From Sipunculus nudus (lineage: Eukaryota; Annelida; Sipuncula; Golfingiida; Sipunculidae): 64,000 nt of DNA. The stretch covers positions 3,955,900 to 4,019,899 of the forward strand of contig CM049322.1 of assembly GCA_026874595.1 (NCBI GenBank). Direction: 5' to 3'. The notes beneath the pieces were generated by a model, which was given only the letters and a program-made list of their open reading frames with translations, did not search any database and was not told where the DNA came from. Below are positions 21,061 through 33,785 of this stretch, piece after piece. The translations under genes were made by a program, and so were the position numbers. How positions within the stretch are numbered: position 1 is the first letter of the stretch; every line of letters starts with the position of its first letter.

Positions 21061-21527
21061 CTTTATGTCAATGAACGATTTTGGCGTGTTGAGGATATAA
21101 TGAATGATTTATAATGCAATAAATGAGATTAATAAATAAGTAATCTTAATCTCTCCTGAGCTAGACGGGTAGTGGTTCCTGAGGCCAGGGGAGCATGCTG
21201 CCTGCCCCCCTGTGGATATGTAGTAAATTTTTGTAATGAACAGATCCCGTATAAAGAGAGTTTTCAAGCGAATAGTCTAAATTCATTCAGCAGCTATTAC
21301 ATTGATTGCGTCAATTACATTATTTGTCTTGAAATTATGTGATGGACCCTTTAGCTTATTATATCATTGTATCCCGTATATAATCCATATAAAAGTTAAT
21401 TATGCTTCAGATTGTGCTGAACTGTTTGTATGGTATTGACTCCTCTCATTGACTAGTTTATCTCAGCAGTTGCTTTGACCGATATACTTATAAACTGATC
21501 ATTCAATCCAATAATATGCAAAATTTA
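21061..21527. other. Upstream region of signal exon A
   Basis: About 470 bases between the first exon of the lectin-NLR gene and a minisatellite. It should hold the promoter, but I could not identify a convincing TATA or initiator element. Confidence 0.4.
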
Positions 21528-24472
21528 GTGAGGATACACAGGACAACCGTTATGTGTAGGGGACAGTGAGATTTGAGTGAGGTTATACAGGACAGCCGTT
21601 ATGTGTTGGGGACAGTGAGTATTGAGTGAGGTTATACAGGACAGCCGTTATGTGTAGGGGACAGTGAGTATTGAGTGAGGTTACACAGGACAGCCGTTAT
21701 GTGTAGGGGACAGTGAGTATTGAGTGAGGTTACACAGGACAGCCGTTATGTGTAGGGGACAGTGAGTATTGAGAGGGTTACACAGGACAGCCGTTACGTG
21801 TAGGGGACAGTGAGTATTGAGTGAGGTTATACAGGACAGCCGTTATGTGTAGGGGACAGTGAGTATTGAGTGAGGTTATACAGGACAGCCGTTATGTGTA
21901 GGGGACAGTGAGTATTGAGTGAGGTTATACAGGACAGCTGTTATGTGTAGGGGACAGTGAGTATTGAGTGAGGTTATACAGGACAGCCGTTATGTGTAGG
22001 GGACAGTGAGTATTGAGTGAGGTTATACAGGAAAGCTGTTATGTGTAGGGGACAGTGAGTATTGAGTGAGGTTACACAGGACAGCCGTTATGTGTGGGGG
22101 ACAGTGAGTATTGAGTGAGGTTACACAGGACAGCCGTTATGTGTGGGGGACAGTGAGTATTGAGTGAGGTTACACAGGACAACCGTTAGGTGTAGGGGAC
22201 AGTGAGTGTTGAGTGAGGTTACACAGGACAGCCGTTATGTGTAGGGGACAGTGAGTATTGAGTGAGGTTACACAGGACAGCCGTTATGTGTAGGGGACAG
22301 TGAGTATTGAGTGAGGTTATACAGGACAGCCGTTATGTGTAGGGGACAGTGAGTATTGAGTGAGGTTACACAGGACAGCCGTTATGTGTAGAGGACAGTG
22401 AGTATTGAGTGAGGTTACACAGGACATCCGTTATGTGTAGGGGACAGTGAGTATTGAGTGAGGTTACACAGGACATCCGTTATGTGTAGGAGACAGCGAG
22501 TATTGAGTGAGGTTACACAGGACATCCGTTATGTGTAGGGGACGGTGAGTATTGAGTGAGGTTACACAGGACATCCGTTATGTGTAGGGGACGGTGAGTA
22601 TTGAGTGAGGTTACACAGGACATCCGTTATGTGTAGGGGACGGTGAGTATTGAGTGAGGTTACACAGGACAGCCGTTATGTGTGGGGGACAGTGAGTATT
22701 GAGTGAGGTTACCCAGGACATCCGTTATGTGTAGGGGACAGTGAGTATTCAGTGAGGTTTTACAGGACATCCGTTATGTGTAGGGGACAGTGAGTACTGA
22801 GTGAGGTTATACAGGACATCCGTTATTTGGAGGGGACAGTGAGTATTGAGTGAGGTTATACAGGACATCCGTTATGTGTAGGGGACAGTGAGTATTGAGT
22901 GAGGTTATACAGGACATTCGTTATGTGTAGGGGACAGTGAGTATTGAGTGAGGTTACACAGGACATCCGTTATGTGTAGGGGACAGTGAGTATTGAGTGA
23001 GGTTACACAGGACAGCCGTTATGTGTGGGGGACAGTGAGTATTGAGTGAGGTTACACAGGACAGCCGTTATGTGTAGGGGACAGTGAGTATTGAGTGAGG
23101 TTATACAGGAAAGCTGTTATGTGTAGGGGACAGTGAGTATTGAGTGAGGTTACACAGGACAGCCGTTATGTGTGGGGGACAGTGAGTATTGAGTGAGGTT
23201 ACACAGGACAGCCGTTATGTGTGGGGGACAGTGAGTATTGAGTGAGGTTACACAGGACAACCGTTATGTGTAGGGGACAGTGAGTGTTGAGTGAGGTTAC
23301 ACAGGACAGCCGTTATGTGTAGGGGACAGTGAGTATTGAGTGAGGTTATACAGGACATTCGTTATGTGTAGGGGACAGTGAGTATTGAGTGAGGTTACAC
23401 AGGACAGCCGTTATGTGTAGGGGACAGTGAGTATTGAGTGAGGTTACACAGGACAGCCGTTATGTGTTGCTGACAGTGAGTATTGAGTGAGGTTATGCAG
23501 GACATCCGTTATGTGTAGAGGACAGTGAGTATTGAGTGAGGTTATACAAGACATCCGTTATGTGTAGGGGACAGTGAGTATTGAGTGAGGTAATACAGGA
23601 CATTCGTTATGTGTAGGGGACAGTGAGTATTGAGTGAGGTTACACAGGACATCCGTTATGTGTAGAGGACAGTGAGTATTGAGTGAGGTTATGCAGGACA
23701 TCCGTTATGTGTAGAGGACAGTGAGTATTGAGTGAGGTTATACAGGACATCCGTTATGTGTAGGGGACAGTGAGTATTGAGTGAGGTTATACAGGACATT
23801 CGTTATGTGTAGGGGACAGTGAGTATTGAGTGAGGTTACACAGGACATCCGTTATGTGTAGAGGACAGTGAGTATTGAGTGAGGTTACACAGGACAGCCG
23901 TTATGTGTAGAGGACAGTGAGTATTGAGTGAGGTTATACAGGACATCCGTTATGTGTAGGGGACGGTGAGTATTGAGTGAGGTTACACAGGACAGCTGTT
24001 ATGTGTAGGGGACAGTGAGTATTGAGTGAGGTTATGCAGGACATCCGTTATGTGTAGGGGACAGTGAGTATTGAGTGAGGTTATACAGGACATCCGTTAT
24101 GTGTAGAGGACAGTGAGTATTGAGTGAGGTTATACAGGACATCCGTTATGTGTAGGGGACAGTGAGTATTGAGTGAGGTTATACAGGACATCCGTTATGT
24201 GTAGGGGACAGTGAGTATTGAGTGAGGTTATACAGGACATTCGTTATGTGTAGGGGACAGTGAGTATTGAGTGAGGTTACACAGGACATCCGTTATGTGT
24301 AGGGGACAGTGAGTATTGAGTGAGGTTACACAGGACAGCCGTTATGTGTTGGTGACAGTGAGTATTGAGTGAGGTTATGCAGGACATCCGTTATGTGTAG
24401 AGGACAGTGAGTATTGAGTGAGGTTATACAGGACAGCCGTTATGTGTAGGGGACAGTGAGTAATGAGCGAGG
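21528..24472. repeat. 49-bp minisatellite (about 60 copies)
   Basis: Tandem copies of a 49-bp unit containing GAGGTTACACAGGACAGCCG and GGGGACAGTGAGTATTGAGT. Variants alternate CAGCCG/CATCCG, TACAC/TATAC and TAGGGG/TGGGGG. The rare variant GGAAAGCTGTTATG occurs at 22031 and 23109, exactly 22 units (1078 bp) apart with the same following variants, which shows a large internal duplication. Non-coding: 49 is not a multiple of three and stops occur in every frame. It begins about 600 bases upstream of signal exon A. Confidence 0.97.
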
Positions 24473-25570
24473 TTACATGGATAACAGAAAATATACGATC
24501 CTATGACTATGATAAGCATAAATATATCTGAATAGGTTTTCAGTTAGCCAAGAATCCATGTTGAATTTATTTTGCATGCTGCACTGAGGAATAAGGCTAT
24601 TATATGCAATAGGCATAAGGCTATTATAAGGATATTATATGTAATAGTGGCATATTATTCCTGCCGCTTTGAGTGACAGATCGATAAATTGATCATTATA
24701 GACAGACATATTTATCACTGTTTGGGTTTAGGTTTCAGATGAATGGCAACTAAGGGCGCCTTTCCATGAACGCAATTTTTCTGCGGTGCCAAAGCATTAC
24801 GTTGGCGGCAAAATGGCTCTAGTGTTTTACCCATGTATAGCCTATCCATGGACTTCCCGCGCAGAATCGCATTCATGGAAACAGTCCTGAATCTCAATTA
24901 CTCGCGCGGCCTGCCGCGCAACAAACCACGCGGTGAGCACCCGCGTTTATGGTCTGATGATTGGGGATAAAATTAACCATTTATGAAAGAACTATATTTA
25001 CCAGAATCCAAAACAACACTTGACCCTTTGGATAAAATTAAGAAAACATGGACTAAAATTACCTCACGGTGAAAAAGCCAGAGAAATGAACCCCCCCTCT
25101 CCCTTCAATAAAAATAAAGTAGAGCGTTACACCTGCATTTCTGAGGAAGTGGACCCCTAAAGAACAACGGACAGTTTTGTTACTGGTTGTTCTAGAAGAT
25201 CGGGTTTAAGATGTTTAACCTGTACTTTCAGAAGAGCATTGGAGGGATAACTGCGCAGTGACGGAAGCCATATTGAGGGTTTATGAGGCTTACCGAGGAA
25301 AATTCAGACACACCAAGAAGCGAGACAATCAGACGCATGTAGAATATAACAGAGAAAAAAATTGTGTTCTTATCAGGTGATGACAGCCATTTGAATGCTG
25401 GCGATAACTTGAAAAGTTGAAACAATTATGATTTACAGTTAAATTAGTAGCAGGTGCAAAAGAGAAGGGAGGGATTCCAGTCGGTCTGAACCCATCTTTT
25501 TCCTTCCGAATCTCTTTTAAGGATTTCAGCCCAAGTTGTGTGACCAGTACCGTCTCATTTCCGGGTATGA
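24473..25570. other. Intergenic stretch, no gene
   Basis: It includes a GC-richer block around 24745-24955 (CGCGCGGCCTGCCGCGC and related), likely part of an interspersed element. A 60-codon minus frame (24715-24897) there looks fortuitous. No splice-bounded exon was recognised. Confidence 0.45.
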
Positions 25571-25578
25571 GTATTTTT

Positions 25579-26970
25579 AGCTCAGCTGACTATAAGTCAT
25601 CTGAGCTATAGTTGTAGTCCATTGTCCGTCGTCCGTCCGTCTGTCTGTCCGCCCTTCCGTCTGTCCGTCCTTAAGACTGGCACGTTTCGACACCATTGGA
25701 CCTACGAATCTGAAATTCGGCATATAGTTAGATGTCCCCAAAATCTCCTACCATGCCGAAAATTGGGTCAATAGGACTTCGTTCCTTCGAGATATTAAGG
25801 AAAAACCTCAATTTTTATTAGAAATCTATTTTCACACTTCAGGACTGCCTAATATCAAAACCACTCATCTGGTTATCTTCACATTTACCATAAATATTCC
25901 TCTATATAATTCATATGTACATGCCAGAAATTAAGTCAGTATTATTTAATTTAAAAAAAGGTATGGGCCCAAACATAATGGACTTTGTTCAGTAATACAA
26001 CTTTAATTGATCAAAATTTAATTTTATACCAAAAAATAGATCAAAATCTGTTAACTTTTTTTTTTAATATTGGCAAAAATATAATATTGGTACCTTAAAT
26101 GTTGCCCAAGTTTGACCATGGCACGTTTTTTCCTGTAAGTACTGTGGATTTATTTTTCACAGCATGTTTTTGTTTGCATTTTGTCTGTTAACACCAAAAA
26201 TTTGAAACCAGTTGTTCAAAAACTGTAGATTTTATTCAAGTTTTCATGCACCATGTCACATCAAGTTTACATCATGCTAGTGTTATGCAGTTTGCTAGAG
26301 CTCAGCTCCCCAGCTTCAGCTGTAAGTTCCTTAAATTTAGCTAACAGTTAGATGTCTCCAAAATCCCCTACCATGCCAAGAATTTGATCACTAGGACTTA
26401 ATTCCTTCGAAATATTAATAGAAAACTTCATTTTTCCATTAAAAACCCATTGTTACATTGTAAGACTGCCTAATATCAAACCCACTAATCTGACTTTGAT
26501 CATATATAATATACATATTTTTCTGTACATTTGCTATGCACAAGCCAGAAATGATGTCAGTATTGCGTAATTGTTTTAAGTTATGGGCCCAAACATAATG
26601 CACTTTTTAAAAAATCAAGGAATATATTTACCCCCTTAACAAGAGGATTGCTGGAGCTAGAGATTTTTTTTGTCAGGGATGTAACATTATTTAATCAAGA
26701 TTCAATTGAATACCAAAAGTTTGTTTTGAATTTTTCAAATTTTATAAGTTATTAGTATAAATATAAAATAAGTACCTTAAATTTTGCCCGACTTTGACCA
26801 TGGCACGTTTGTTTCCTGAAAGCACTGTTGATATAATTTTCATATCATGCACACATAAGGATTTCATCTTTGTAGTTTAGAAAGCTGAAAGAAATTGGCC
26901 AAATATTGTAGCTTTTATTAATGCTTTTATGAGACCATGTCAGACCCAGGCTTAATCTAGCCCCTCTTCA
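25579..26970. repeat. Hairpin-headed interspersed repeat with internal 620-bp direct repeats
   Basis: It begins with a near-perfect 29-base palindrome, AGCTCAGCTGACT then AGTCATCTGAGCT (25579-25607), followed by CCGTCCGT-type short repeats (25622-25676). A module starting GATGTCCCCAAAATCTCCTA at 25731 is repeated at 26351 (GATGTCTCCAAAATCCCCTA) with the same downstream blocks (GACTGCCTAATATCAAA, TATGGGCCCAAACATAATG, TTTGACCATGGCACGTTT). The hairpin plus CCGTCCGT head is, from memory, a common arrangement in molluscan repeats. No ORF of note. Confidence 0.75.
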
Positions 26971-28320
26971 GTCACCTGTATGTTGACCTTGTTGACCTTT
27001 CATCAGATTATGCCTGCTTGAGCGAAGCATACACTGGGGCAGCCAGGCAGCTAATGCCCAGCCACAGTTGATCCAGGTGTCGAACCCAACTCATCTAGTA
27101 GTTGTTTTGAAAAACAACATAACAATAAACAATAAATTAATAATTTTATATTTTTTTTATAACAAATTAAAGAAAAATTAATTGAAAAGGAATTTGTTAG
27201 TTTATGAGTAACAGAAAATTAACTTGCAGTTACTGATGATGTAAGAATCTTGTATGGATGGTTAGAATGTTAATGTCAATGTTATTCCAAATAAAACCAT
27301 GCAGTCACCTGTGGTATTTTTCAGTGAAATTTTAATGATAAAAAAATAAATCATATTATTCATTACTAATCATTAGGGATCATATGTAGGATATTAATGA
27401 TAGACAAAGATGCAGTTGATAATATTAATCTAGATTCCTACTGTGTCTAGTGTGTAGATTGATGTGAAAGTAGTCCAAAGTGAATATATTACATTTATTT
27501 TCTTTAATATAAATAAAAGCCATAAAACCAGGTACTTATGATCATTATTTAAATTTGTGAAATTTGTATATTCTGGATTCTCAACATCATTGTTTGGCTA
27601 AAACTGAATAAATACTAGACATGGTGCGAATGCTTTGCAAATGTATTTGAATACGAATATGAATATGTACGGCATTAAAAAAAATTATTGCATAAGAATG
27701 GGAATTCAGGTAAAAATGAAAGTATTTGAATACCAGTACAGATACTTCCAAAATGTTTTAATGAATGCATTCACGAATATATTCTATAATATTATTTCAA
27801 TAATTATTTCAGTTATATTTTATTTTAAAAAATCATATGATTTTCTTATTTTTTTTATATTATTTTATTGGCACAATATTTGTTATTAATTTTTAATAAA
27901 TAGTTAAACTCTTTTATCATATGTGCTGCTTATAAGTTATATGGCCAAGTCAAAATCTGTGTGACAATAGCACTCCATTTTTTAATTAAATAAATGAAAC
28001 CAATCATCTTCCCTGTCTCCAAAGATACTATCAAAATCATACATAAGCTAAACACCAACAACTCATAATAAAACTTATATTTATTACCACCCAAAACAAG
28101 CATGTGCCTCTTTCCCAAATCATATTTTTATCATATATAACAGCTGAGCGCCGTGACCCATGGGATTCTTGTTTAAAAACTTTTTATCAATCCTTCTAGC
28201 ATGGCTCCTCTCCTTCCAACATTCCGGATTCGGTCCCTGCAGATTCAATTTATGGAATGTGTATATTGTGGCAAGATATCGCAGGTAAAATTATATCATT
28301 GCTAAATTAAAACATCTAAC
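26971..28320. other. Very AT-rich stretch, no gene
   Basis: Long A/T runs and one 84-codon frame (27635-27889) of low-complexity, AT-driven composition. No splice-bounded open frame was recognised. Confidence 0.5.
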
Positions 28321-28545
28321 GCTATCTATGTGAAGGTTCTAATAACAACAAGGCTCTCATAGATACATTCTGCCGGTGTGTCATTAAGCTTACCTTGTAT
28401 CATGCCCAGGATGCATGAAAAAGGCCAGTAGATAGGTCGCATTGACCTATGTTTTGGGGGGTTTTTGCCCACCTTTCTGTTATTATTCAAGAATAGTGTA
28501 CGCCAATTGTCGAGTGCGTTTTAACAGTTAAATATATATATTTGA
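28320..28545. repeat. Duplicated 5' segment, copy 1
   Basis: Shares TCATAGA, CTGCCGG, AGCTTACCTTGT, CATGCCCAGG, CACCTTTCT, TTATTATTCA and TGTACGCC, in the same order, with 30490-30720. The second copy has about 40 extra bases near 30640. Confidence 0.7.
28394..28442 (-). pseudogene. Signal-peptide exon D (degenerate copy)
   Basis: ATG at 28442 gives MRPIYWPFSCILGMIQ plus one base before donor CAAG|GTAAGC, phase 1. It aligns base for base with exon C at 30.5 kb (CTATCTACTG and GGGCATGA shared), but compensating indels put the middle in another frame, which weakens the hydrophobic core. It is probably a decayed copy, though the start, donor and phase survive. Confidence 0.45.
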
Positions 28546-30480
28546 ATTCGAATGATAGAACTGAGGTAAACATAAAGGATATTACCAATGACATATCACA
28601 TGGTAGTATTCGCTTTAGTAAATAACCTGACCATGAATTATCAACGAAATGATGTATCACGAGTAGATGTTAAAGCCTTCGGTCAACGCACAACTGGTCA
28701 AAAAGAATCTTAATCTGCCCACATGTGGTTGTTTGCGACCGATAAAATTGAAAATATAAATGTTAATGAAAATGTATGACAATGCTTAGGTTTTTTCTAC
28801 TGGTAAAGACAAGGTTGATATTGGTCCAGTGCCAAATAATATCTGTCTAGTATCGATTACTAAACAATGACTATATTAATACCTTAAGGTGGTCCTACAA
28901 GTGCCTTGCCCTCTATTGGACTTTTGGTTTTAATTAAATGATTCACTTCTCATGAGATTTTATCACATTTCAAAGTCAGTTTTAATTATCGTGTCAACAT
29001 TATACATTGTAACCTGCTTAAGTCACCTCTCTTGAACGGTCTCTTTCTGTGCAAATGACAATAATCCTGATCTTTTGTCAATCCTGCAGACCAACACAGG
29101 TAGTGATTCGCCTTACAATTATTTTCAAAATCTTGAGCCAAAGGCCTGATCCCGGTGACCAGTAAAATCGGGATCAGATGGTATCATGGAAATCAAGAAA
29201 TATACAAAACGTTTTTAATACTGATCGGATAATATGCTGTCGGATATGAGTGAAAACCTCCCAAAAATACCCGTTTTAAAATCACTCATTGTGTGATTAA
29301 ATTTGCCGTGGTAACTGAAAATAGAGTACAGACGTAGAAAGGAAGGCTTACGATTGTGGGCAAAGGGAAAACTTGCGTTTTTCCAGGTAAGAATTTTGAT
29401 TAGATGAGGCTTACGCACAAACTATGGACTGTTCAACATTGTCTACATTTTTATAATATACCGTCCTATCATGGAAATGAACAGTTTTTTTATAATTCAT
29501 GAGAACACATGTCAGACATAAAATACCTGGCATAAAATATGACATTTATAATATTCCTCTCCCTGCAACAAAAATATATCAGATAACACAAGTGTATGTC
29601 GCACATTAATATATAGGCATTCATTATATGATTAAACGGAATAAATGGTTAAAATATATGTTATCGGGGGATATCCTAATATAATGTATAAGGCAAAATA
29701 TTTGTCATTGCCTTTAAGCAATCAGAACAAAAGATAAATATCATTCTCTAGACGCTTAGGACAACGCTTTACCCTGGCCGTGATCGTTTGCTGAACATTT
29801 ACATTGACCTTCAAAAATAACGTTCTTAATTAAGCTTCTCATAAAATACAAGGATTGTTCTTGCTTGTCACCTGTTATATATGTATGAGATAGTGTTTCA
29901 TGAGAGGGCGTTAATGTATCGGTACTTTGCCCCTATAACGTAAACTGGCCCAGTGATTATTATTTCCATTAGCAATACGTTTTAAAATAATGTTTTTTAT
30001 ATTTTCAGGAAATCCTTCTGTGTATACATACAAGTGACATAGGCTAAAATTTTTGTCATAAAAAAACTGCATGCCGGTCTATGAACAAACCCGCCAACGT
30101 AAATGTTCTTACACAGTATTTGTGAGCGTATTTTCGCTTATGCTGCTATCTGGCGGCAATGATGTAATTACATGTCCATGTACTTGTGTCGTCTCAAGAC
30201 ATTTGCAACGAAATGTTAGATCAGTGGCAGATACAGAGTTTGGGGTTTGAACCCATCCCTTTTTAGTCGGCGCAACATCTTTTAGTAGTTTCAACCCTTT
30301 TCCTTTCCTGATAATGTTATAATGCATCATTCTTCCTGGACTTGGCCCGTCCCTTTCCCAAAATCCTGTACCCGCCCCTGTAGATTAATCTTATATCAGA
30401 TGTCACAGGAGAATTCAAAACAGTACTGGACACAGAACATGAATACTTATCACAGATGAATCAGTCTATTTGTAAGTCCT
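28546..30480. other. Stretch without recognised gene
   Basis: AT-rich. A 73-codon minus frame (30109-30330) covers a short fragment (TTTGAACCCATCCC) that recurs in related form near 25.48 kb, probably a dispersed repeat. No exon with coherent splice phases was found. Confidence 0.4.
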
Positions 30481-30489
30481 GATAGCAAT

Positions 30490-30720
30490 GCTATCATAGA
30501 CAAATCCTGCCGGGGTGAGTATCAATCATTTAGCTTACCTTGTGTCATGCCCAGGCTACATAGAAATAACAGTAGATAGGCCGCCGTCATGTTTGTGTGT
30601 CGATGGACTTTGCTCACCTTTCTTTTATTATTCATTGATCCATGCATTAACAACTAGTATAGTGAATGATTAATCAGAATACTGTACGCCTATGGTCCAG
30701 TGTGTCTTTACTGTTAAATA
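30490..30720. repeat. Duplicated 5' segment, copy 2
   Basis: The partner of 28320-28545, with matching blocks on both sides of signal exon C, including sequence upstream of the ATG. Confidence 0.7.
30539..30590 (-). CDS. Signal-peptide exon C
   Basis: ATG at 30590 opens MTAAYLLLFLCSLGMTQ plus one base before donor CAAG|GTAAGC (30538), phase 1. The core AAYLLLFLCSLG is a textbook secretion signal. No partner exon is found before 20.9 kb, so it is either an alternative first exon of the lectin-NLR gene or the orphan 5' end of a lost paralogue. Confidence 0.6.
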
Positions 30721-30775
30721 AATCACGCCTGCATCTAGTGTTAATGCAAACTACAGAACGTAGGTAATATTACAT

Positions 30776-30905
30776 TGTTAACTAATGACCCAAGTCTCGT
30801 GGTAGTCTAGGGAAATGCTTAAGCTGGAAAATAATGACTTAAGTCACGTGGTAGTCTATTAAATACTATAGTTGGTAACTAATGACCCGTGGCACTCTCC
30901 ACTTT
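30776..30905. repeat. Short tandem repeat, about 48 bp x 2-3
   Basis: Units contain AACTAATGACCCAAGTC and CGTGGTAGTCTA (30779, 30828) and a truncated third (30876). Non-coding. Confidence 0.6.
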
Positions 30906-31834
30906 AGTATAAGATTAATGTATAAGTATATTCGTAATATTGAAAACATATCGGGTTTTTTTTTACCGTTTATGCAAAATAAACTGTAAATCACTGAACG
31001 ATATTATTGGAAGGTTCTTCGAGGAAACGCTTCTTACGACCAAGCATGTTAAACTGGTCGTACATAAGAGCATATCGTTAACTTAAAAGCAATTTAGAGA
31101 GCGCAGACCTTCGCCAAGGCAATTTATTATCCCAATATGGCGTTGTCAGAAATGCAGCATTTTTCATTTAACAATTCCTGGATCCAGCATTTGATCCCGA
31201 CCACCCCACAGTTTAATAAATTGTCATTTTTGTCATTACAGAACTATCCTGAAAATGTTCTCAAAACCGTAAATAACCATCTTAGTTGTGTTGTAAGATT
31301 GGCATGGTACTGCAGCCTGTTTGTGCTTGACGTTGAATAAACGGCGTGTGCATTACTGTAGCGTCAGTTCTTTAGTATATGTCAGTTTAGTATCTGCAGG
31401 AGTAAATGATATACAGTATTATGATAATCTGCAGGACAATAGTTATCAGCAAGTAGAGCGTCATTGGTTTTAAAGATAGGACATATAGTGACAGAATGAT
31501 TATGCGAGCATTGTTTTGGTAATATATAACTTCATATACTGATGTTATGGCTACACTTTTAATGTAGTGCTCGTTTGAGTGACAGCACATTTTACGGTGA
31601 CTGTTATCAGGTGTTGTTTATGTACGTGGATGAGAAACATATTTAAGTTGTTTTTGGGTAAACAAATTAATTAGGAAAGTGTTGGTTGTATTATCGCATA
31701 AACGTTGTATTTTTTTTCAAATAAGATAGGACTGTGTATGAACATTTATCTCTAAATGCTGAATTTAGAAATAAACAATTAAGATGGAGTTTGTGGAGGC
31801 CCTCTGCTATCAGAATGGCTGTGCTATGTTCAGC

Positions 31835-32070
31835 TGGACCTTAATCATATTGTTTTTTATAATGGAATCCTTATTACTATAGGGCCTTTGTCCAGTTTGA
31901 CCTTAATGATATTGCTTTATATAACGGAAACCTTATTGCTATAGGGCCTATGTCCAGTTACAGCTTAATGATATTGCTTTGTATAACGTAAAACGTAATA
32001 CTATAGGGCCTACGTCATTTTGGACCTTAATGATATTGATTTGTATACCAGAAAGCATGTACTGTTTTTC
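31835..32070. repeat. Tandem repeat, about 63 bp x 3.5
   Basis: Units share GACCTTAATGATATTGCTTT, ATAACGGAAACC and TACTATAGGGCCT. The copies are diverged by about a fifth. They lie inside the segmental duplication with no evident counterpart in copy 1. Confidence 0.75.
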
Positions 32071-32886
32071 TCAGAGAGGATCTTATTATCTAAATTCATA
32101 TTATTTTATGGAAGATAATCCTTTTTACTGGAATTGACCAAAAACACGTTTATTGATGTCGTAACTGCATGCATACAAGGAAACAGTATTGCGTTATAGC
32201 CAGACTTGGAGAACAGCACTGACAGAAAATGTATGTTCACGTGGCCTAAGTGAAACTGATAGGTCGCTTGTGTGTTTCTGTATACTAAAGTCAATATTTG
32301 GAGAAGCCCGTTTGTTTTCGCTGCATAAAAAAGGTTAAAATTAGACTGATTGGACATTTTCGAGAAAAAATTTAAGATAATAGTTTTATAGATATTTATC
32401 CCATCGTTTTGAAAAGAATACAGAAGAAATAGATACTGGGTATATTTATCGTTTGTGTGTATTACATATATGAACTATTCGTTATGGTTTACCAACTACA
32501 TGTCTAGATCACAAGGAGCCTGTGTTCACTGGAACACAGGCGGCCCTTAATACCAGTAAAGTGATGAAGGACCTATCTCACAAGAGTTAGACATAATATG
32601 AAAATTAACATATCCTTAGGATTTTGATTGCCTTAACATTAATGGGATTGTTCCGTAACTCTTGCCCAATGTACCCAACACATACCCCTTTTTGTTTTGT
32701 TTTATTTTTTTATTTTTAACAAACAGATTAATGACGACAATACATGTCGTAGCCAATCTAAGAAATACATGCATCCTTTGTTATACCCTGCATAAAGCAT
32801 GAGTTCTATACATGAAAGGCTGCTAAGTAATGGCAGAACTGGGATGTACATTACAATGCATATCAAAAGAAAAGTTGGCATGGCCG

Positions 32887-32888
<2 letters not shown>

Positions 32889-32983
<95 letters not shown>
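32889..32983. repeat. (TA)n microsatellite
   Basis: About 47 TA units with one TTTA interruption at 32941. The collinear position in the other duplicate copy (near 19115) has only ATATGA, so the expansion followed the duplication. Confidence 0.95.
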
Positions 32984-32984
<1 letters not shown>

Positions 32985-33457
32985 CTGGACAAACGATTCA
33001 GGAATCACTGCCTTACTCGTCACTCTCTGTCCGAGGTTTTGACGTATTATCATATCACGTGAATCGCCTTATTGATGAAAAATGATAGACCTTGTTTTAC
33101 CTGTAGCCTTGTGGTCAAGTCAGATTTCTTTGATTGACTGTGGGAAACATAAGCGTATATGCGAATAATAAGATTTGTAATATATCATATTGCCATTTCT
33201 ATGCTGAACCGGAGGAGGCTGGGGGTAAATGAAACACCCGAAGTATTCGAGTAGAACGGGTATATAATAGCATACCAGCTTGTATAGCAAGACGCTTTGC
33301 CCCTTATCCTTTTTCGTGGGGTAAAGGTTAAAGATGAGATATAAAGATATTCCAGGAATCAGCCAGAGAGAGCTCACTTTTGCCAAGGCCCAACTTCATA
33401 CCGACATATAAACTGTGACCTGAGCTATACCAAATCGGATATAATAATATTTATTGT

Positions 33458-33460
<3 letters not shown>

Positions 33461-33503
<43 letters not shown>

Positions 33504-33535
33504 CTGAGAGAGAGAGATAGAGAGAGGGAGAGAGA
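33461..33535. repeat. (TA)n followed by (GA)n
   Basis: About 20 TA units, then GAGAGAGAGATAGAGAGAGG. Simple-sequence only. Confidence 0.95.
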
Positions 33536-33785
33536 GAAAAAAGAGGAATAGAATCTCAAGTTGGTTTGATAATCTTCTGATATGTAGTTTCAAAAAAAAA
33601 TTATTGACCTCAACAGACATTCAGTCAGCTGGCTGAATTGTTGTGGTTTCTAATGGTCCTTGTCTTAAATGATATTGAATTGAACATATAAGGAAAATAC
33701 CAAATAAAATATGATTGAAAAGGAAAGAGGTTATGCCATAATTTAAAGGTTTCGTCAAGACAAGTGCTTTACTGCAGAGACACTT

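Noticed and set aside
32702-33042. Tyr-Ile repeat ORFs on both strands
   Set aside because: Translations of a (TA)n microsatellite.
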